From JALZKA01 sp963753385 (lineage in GTDB: Bacteria; Actinomycetota; Thermoleophilia; Solirubrobacterales; 70-9), in the NCBI GenBank assembly GCA_963753385.1, contig CAVWCC010000004.1, forward strand, positions 225,128 through 289,127: 64,000 bases of DNA, read 5' to 3'. Under the pieces are notes generated by a model. The model had not been told where the DNA came from and did no database searches. It was given only the letters and a program-made list of their open reading frames with translations. Position 1 is the first letter of the stretch, and each line of letters starts with the position of its first letter. This document shows positions 60,534-64,000 of this stretch, piece after piece. A program made the position numbers and the translations under genes.

Positions 60534-61146
60534 GTGGGCTCGCTGCTCGCCACCTTCTCGGCCGCGCTCGAGGCCCGGGATCCGTATCTGCGCGGGCATT
60601 CGACGCGCGTGACGGCGTTCGCCGAGGCGCTCGCCCGGCTGCTCGGCTGGCGCGGCTCAGCGGCTGGAGGCCCTGCGGCTCGGTGGCTCGCTCCACGACG
60701 TCGGCAAGATCGCCGTCGACGCGCGCGTGCTCTGCAAGCCCGGGCCGCTGACCGAGACGGAGCTCGCGCAGATCCGGCGCCACCCGGTCACCGGCGCGCG
60801 CCTCGTCGAGAGCTTCGACGACTTCGAGCCCGCGCTGCCCTACGTGCTGCACCACCACGAGCGCTGGGACGGCTCCGGCTACCCGCACGGGCTCGCGGGC
60901 GAGCCGGATCCCGCTCGAAGCGCGGCTCCTCGGTGTCGCCGACGCCTTCGACGCGATGACCTCGCGCGCGCGCCGTATCGCCCGGCACTCGACGGTCGAG
61001 CAGGCGCTCGCCGAGCTCGAGCGCTGCGCCGGGACGCAGTTCGACCCGGAGCTGCGCGCAGGCGTTCGTCGACGGTTGGCGGCAGCGGCGAGATGGCCGC
61101 AGCCGAGCCGCGCCGCGTCGCGCATCGCAATGCTGAGCGGTCGTAG
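60534..61146 (+). CDS. HD-GYP domain protein (frameshifted)
   Basis: About 200 residues of a cyclic-di-GMP phosphodiesterase-type HD-GYP domain. Found in order across frames: LLATFSAALEARDPYLRGHSTRVTAFAEALARLLGW, LEALRLGGSLHDVGKIAVDARVLCKPGPLT, RRHPVTGARLVESF, VLHHHERWDGSGYPHGLAGE, LLGVADAFDAMTS, and ALAELERCAGTQFDPEL. The HD pair, the HHHE site and the GYP motif are all present. GTG 60534 is only an approximate start, and the end (61136 or 61146) depends on the frame. No sensor domain is seen upstream, so it may be a stand-alone enzyme. Confidence 0.82.
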
Positions 61147-61221
61147 CTCTTTCGAACCGGATTCCGCCTCTGTGCGAATCACCACTCGGTGGAAGCCACC
61201 AATCGACGGAAAGGGGGTCGC

Positions 61222-61911
61222 ATGACGCAGCATTCCGACACTGGACGAGCTCGACCGCGACGGCGCGATCCAGGAGGCGGCCGACAGGGTCGGCCCCGAG
61301 ACCCGCGCGTCGTTCCTGAAGAAGGCCGGCATCGGTGCCGGCACGCTCGGCGCGGGCAGCGCCTTCGCCGGGCCGATGCCGTCGATCGCTCGCGGCCGCG
61401 ACGCCGCAGAGCGACATCGACATCCTCAACTTCGCGCTCACGCTCGAGTATCTCGAGGCGGCGTTCTACGCGACTGCGAACGCGAACAAGGCATCTTCAG
61501 AGGGCGACACGCGCAGCTGAGTCGCTTCGCACTCGTCGTCGGCCAGCACGAGCGAGCCACGTGGCCTTCCTGAAGAAGGTGCTCGGCTCCAAGGCCGTCG
61601 CGAAGCCGAAGTTCGACTTCAAGGACACGGTCACGAACGCGACCAAGTTCGCGGCCACGGCGCAGGTGCTCGAGGACACGGGCGTCCACGCGTACCTCGG
61701 CCAGGTCGCCGAACATCAAGACGAAGCCGGTCCTGCTGCGGCGGGCGCGATCCTCTCCGTCGAGGCGCGCCACGCCGCCTGGATCCGCGACATCCGCTAC
61801 CGGCGGCACGACGCCGCCGACGACGCCGGCTCCGGCCGCGTTCGAGGACCGTTATCACCAAGGCGCAGATCCTCGCTGCCGTCACCGCGACCGGGCTTCA
61901 TCGTCGGCTAG
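61222..61911 (+). CDS. Ferritin-like domain protein with secretion signal (frameshifted)
   Basis: About 230 residues. ATG 61222 follows GGAAAGGGGG. The N-terminal RASFLKKAGIGAGTLGAGSAFAGPMP resembles a Tat-like or lipoprotein-like leader. The ferritin-like four-helix part follows: DIDILNFALTLEYLEAAFYATANA, VGQHEASHVAFLKKVLGSKAVAKPKFDF, FAATAQVLEDTGVHAYLGQVA and AGAILSVEARHAAWIRD. The metal ligands are Glu, Glu and His of the Ferritin_2 (DUF4439-type) family. At least four frameshifts are needed. The end overlaps the convergent dehydrogenase gene by about 30 bases. Confidence 0.8.
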   Translation: MTQHSDTGRARPRRRDPGGGRQGRPRDPRVVPEEGRHRCRHARRGQRLRRADAVDRSRPRRRRATSTSSTSRSRSSISRRRSTRLRTRTRHLQRATRAAESLRTRRRPARASHVAFLKKVLGSKAVAKPKFDFKDTVTNATKFAATAQVLEDTGVHAYLGQVAEHQDEAGPAAAGAILSVEARHAAWIRDIRYRRHDAADDAGSGRVRGPLSPRRRSSLPSPRPGFIVG

Positions 61912-63018
61912 CTCGAGGAACATGGGGTTCTGGTCCTCGGCTAGAGCGACGACCAGACCTCGAGCTTCTGCGGTCGTGCGTCGGATCACCTCATCGGTGA
62001 ACTCGCGCGTGCCTGCGTGGCCGCCGAGGTCGGCGGTGCGACAGCCCTCCGCGACCGCCTCGAGGCACGCCTCCCGGATCGCGCGGCCCGCCGGCCTGAG
62101 CCCTGCTCGTCCGCATGGGAGAGCAAGGCGGCGCCGGCGAGGATCATCGCCATCGGGTTGGCGACGTCCTTGCCGAAGAGCGACGGCGCGGTGCCGTGCG
62201 CCGCCTCGGCCATCAGGGCCCGCGGCACGTACTCGTCGTCGAAGGCGACGAGCAGCGACTCCGAGCCCGCGATCGAGCCGAAGAGCGGCAGCACGAGGTC
62301 GGAGAGGATGTCGCCGTCGCGGTTCAGCGCCGGGATCACGAGCGGCGCGCCGGTCTGCGCGATCAGGAGCGCGAACGTCGCGTCGATCAGCTGCGGCTCG
62401 TACGGGACGTCGGGATGCCGCGCGGCCGCCGCGTCCATCTCCTCCTTCAGCATGCCCTCGTAGGTCGGGCTGACGGTGTACTTCGGGCCGCCGAAGACTT
62501 TCGCGTTCATCCGGTCGGCCTGGCGGAACGCGAACTCGGCGACGGAGCGGCAGATCCGCCGCTCGATCCGCTCGGTGCGGAAGGCGACCTCGTCCTCGCC
62601 CTCGCCCTCGCGCCACTCCTTCGCGCCGTAGGCGTCGCCGACCGCCATGCGGACGACCGAGATCGGCGCGTGGACGCCGCCGAGCGGGATCGACGCCCGG
62701 GATCCGACGGCCGGTGCGCACGATCACCTGGCCGCCGATCTCCTCGCGCAGGATCCGGTTCGGCGAGCCGACGTCGTCGCGTGCCTCCGGCGTGATCGTC
62801 GCCGCCTTCAGTCCGAGCCCGTGCTCGCGGATCGCGCCGCGCAGCCTCGTGCACGACCGCGTTCTTCGTCGCGCGCCGGTGTCGCGAGCGACAGGTCGAA
62901 GCGCGGGAATTCGAGCTCGATCCCGATCACGTCGGGCTGCGAGCACTCGCAGCGCCTCCTCGAGCAGCTCCTGCCCGGTCTCGTCTCCCTCGAGCACGAC
63001 GATCGTCCGCGAATCCAT
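61882..63018 (-). CDS. Isocitrate/isopropylmalate dehydrogenase family protein (frameshifted)
   Basis: About 378 residues of a beta-decarboxylating dehydrogenase. ATG 63018 with RTIVVLEGDETGQELLEEALRVL is the N-terminal strand. It continues with GLKAATITPEARDDVGSPNRILREEIGG, ERIERRICRSVAEFAFRQA (substrate arginines), KVFGGPKYTVSPTYEGML, NRDGDILSDLVLPLFGSIAGSES (metal Asp residues) and EAAHGTAPSLFGKDVANPMAMILAGAALLSHAD (NAD(P) loop). The EAAHGTAP segment and the GPK lysine make isocitrate dehydrogenase the likeliest member. Five or so frameshifts occur. Its 3' end overlaps the ferritin-like gene. Confidence 0.83.
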   Translation of the reverse strand: MDSRTIVVLEGDETGQELLEEALRVLAARRDRDRARIPALRPVARDTGARRRTRSCTRLRGAIREHGLGLKAATITPEARDDVGSPNRILREEIGGQVIVRTGRRIPGVDPARRRPRADLGRPHGGRRRLRREGVARGRGRGRGRLPHRADRAADLPLRRRVRVPPGRPDERESLRRPEVHRQPDLRGHAEGGDGRGGRAASRRPVRAAADRRDVRAPDRADRRAARDPGAEPRRRHPLRPRAAALRLDRGLGVAARRLRRRVRAAGPDGRGGARHRAVALRQGRRQPDGDDPRRRRLALPCGRAGLRPAGRAIREACLEAVAEGCRTADLGGHAGTREFTDEVIRRTTAEARGLVVALAEDQNPMFLELADDEARSR

Positions 63019-63061
63019 CGGCGGCGGATGATACTCGCGTCGTCTGGGTAGACCCTCCGCG

Positions 63062-64000
63062 ATGGCGCGCACGGGTGGGTGGAGGCGCGCGGGGTCGAAG
63101 GGGCGGTTCCGCTACCAGGATGCACGCGGGAACCCGATCGACGATCCCGCGAGGATCGAGCGGATCGAATCGCTCGTGATCCCGCCTGCCTGGAAGGACG
63201 TCTGGATCTCGCCGCGGCCCGGGGCGAAGCTGCAGGCCACCGGCGTCGACAAGGCCGGGCGGCGCCAGTACCTCTATCACCCGGATTTTCGCGCGCGGCA
63301 GGAGCAGGCGAAATTCGACAAGCCTCGTCCGCTTCGCCGAGGCGTTGCCGGAGCTGCGGCAGGCGATGGGCGAGCACATGACGCACGATCCGTACGACCG
63401 CGAGCGCGTCTGCGCGGTGGCAGTTCGCCTGATCAACATGGCGTGGTTCCGCGTCGGCTCGGACCGCTACGCCAAGTCCTCGCGGACACACGGCGTGACG
63501 ACGCTGACGCGCAGGCACGTGTCCGTTCGCGGCACGCGGGTCACCTTCCGCTTCCGGGCGAAGCACAAGCTGCAGGTACGCACGACTCGATCGTCGACAC
63601 CGAGCTCGCGGACGCGATCAGGGACCTGCTCGGCGCAGGACGGCCCGGCGCGGCTCTTCCGCTACGGCCGCGACGGCGAGTCCTGCAATCTCACCGGTGC
63701 CGTCCTGAACGACTACATCCGCGAATACATGGGCGAGGAGTTCACCGCCAAGGACTTTCGCACCTGGGGCGGGACGCTGACCGCTGCGATCGCGCTCGCC
63801 GAGCGCGGTCCGCCGGAGACGGAGGCCGAGGGGAAGCGCAGCGATCGCCAATGTCATGCGGAAGGTCGGCGATCGGCTTGGAAACACGCCCGCCGTTGCG
63901 CGCTCGTCCTACGTCAGTCCCGCGGTCATCGAGCAGTATCTCGACGGCCGAACGATCGAAGACTTTCGACCCCGTCATTTGCGGGTCGTCAAGGCACGCG
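63062..64000 (+). CDS. DNA topoisomerase IB (frameshifted, cut by window end)
   Basis: A poxvirus-type topoisomerase IB. ATG 63062 leads to RYQDARGNPIDDPARIERIESLVIPPAWKDVWISPRPGAKLQATGVDKAGRRQYLYHPDFR. The catalytic domain follows: RVCAVAVRLINMAWFRVGSDRYAKSSRTHGVTTLTRRHV (first Arg and Lys region), FTAKDFRTWGGTLTAAIALAE (second Arg/His region), and NTPAVARSSYVSPAVIEQY, whose Tyr is the nucleophile. It relaxes supercoils through a 3'-phosphotyrosine. At least four frameshifts occur. The last residues are beyond the window. Confidence 0.88.
   Translation, partial: MARTGGWRRAGSKGRFRYQDARGNPIDDPARIERIESLVIPPAWKDVWISPRPGAKLQATGVDKAGRRQYLYHPDFRARQEQAKFDKPRPLRRGVAGAAAGDGRAHDARSVRPRARLRGGSSPDQHGVVPRRLGPLRQVLADTRRDDADAQARVRSRHAGHLPLPGEAQAAGTHDSIVDTELADAIRDLLGAGRPGAALPLRPRRRVLQSHRCRPERLHPRIHGRGVHRQGLSHLGRDADRCDRARRARSAGDGGRGEAQRSPMSCGRSAIGLETRPPLRARPTSVPRSSSSISTAERSKTFDPVICGSSRHA

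Noticed and set aside
61140..61221. Second tRNA-like T-loop (TTTCGAACCGG) near 61150
   Set aside because: The bases around it do not form a T-stem or acceptor stem.

Overview
The window is high-GC DNA from an actinobacterium. The evidence is dense GTG/ATG starts with ATGA and GTGA overlaps, a complete YrbE/Mce operon, F420-dependent enzymes, FprA-type reductase and P450 electron chains, and several TetR/MarR regulators. The core genes at the right end resemble Thermoleophilia/Solirubrobacterales more than mycobacteria, but the genus cannot be fixed from sequence alone.

Positions 1-31,909 form a catabolic island for a hydrophobic, probably isoprenoid or alicyclic, substrate. It holds short-chain and zinc dehydrogenases, two luciferase-like F420/FMN monooxygenases, an FMN reductase, a Baeyer-Villiger monooxygenase with an epoxide hydrolase, metallo-beta-lactamase-fold hydrolases, and four amidohydrolases in two overlapping pairs. 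It also has Rieske ferredoxins, a CocE-type hydrolase, an F420:NADP oxidoreductase, acetoacetyl-CoA synthetase and two TetR paralogues. At its centre (22,106-24,494) lies a small Fe-S ferredoxin followed by a 723-residue membrane protein with a linalool dehydratase/isomerase-like domain. Several divergent promoters carry a GAC-N5-GTC palindrome, which suggests one TetR regulon.

Positions 31,998-43,553 carry a cytochrome P450 and then a YrbE-YrbE-Mce x6 importer operon with overlapping genes. A ferredoxin reductase (10,223) or FprA (1,551), the ferredoxin (22,106) and the P450 (31,998) could make a complete electron chain, with Mce bringing in the lipid-like substrate.

Positions 43,554-52,000 are housekeeping or accessory: RibBA, a multi-domain cell-wall hydrolase, a PNPOx-like protein, an SDR, a universal stress protein and a MarR/MFS pair. 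A 26-bp repeat of the last mce codons recurs at 48,126, so the RibBA-to-PNPOx block looks inserted. A 3' half of a tRNA-Val(CAC)-like gene next to a 5'-truncated tyrosine integrase (51,940-52,978) marks an att site.

Positions 52,969-64,000 are core genes: comM and dprA, a DAO-family oxidase, an ornithine cyclodeaminase-family protein, pntB-pntAb-pntAa, an HD-GYP protein, a ferritin-like protein, an isocitrate/isopropylmalate dehydrogenase and topoisomerase IB. Almost every one is broken by single-base frameshifts. Frameshifts also occur further left, mostly as one extra base in a short homopolymer, so sequencing error is more likely than gene decay. Frameshifted genes are listed as single features over their full reconstructed span.
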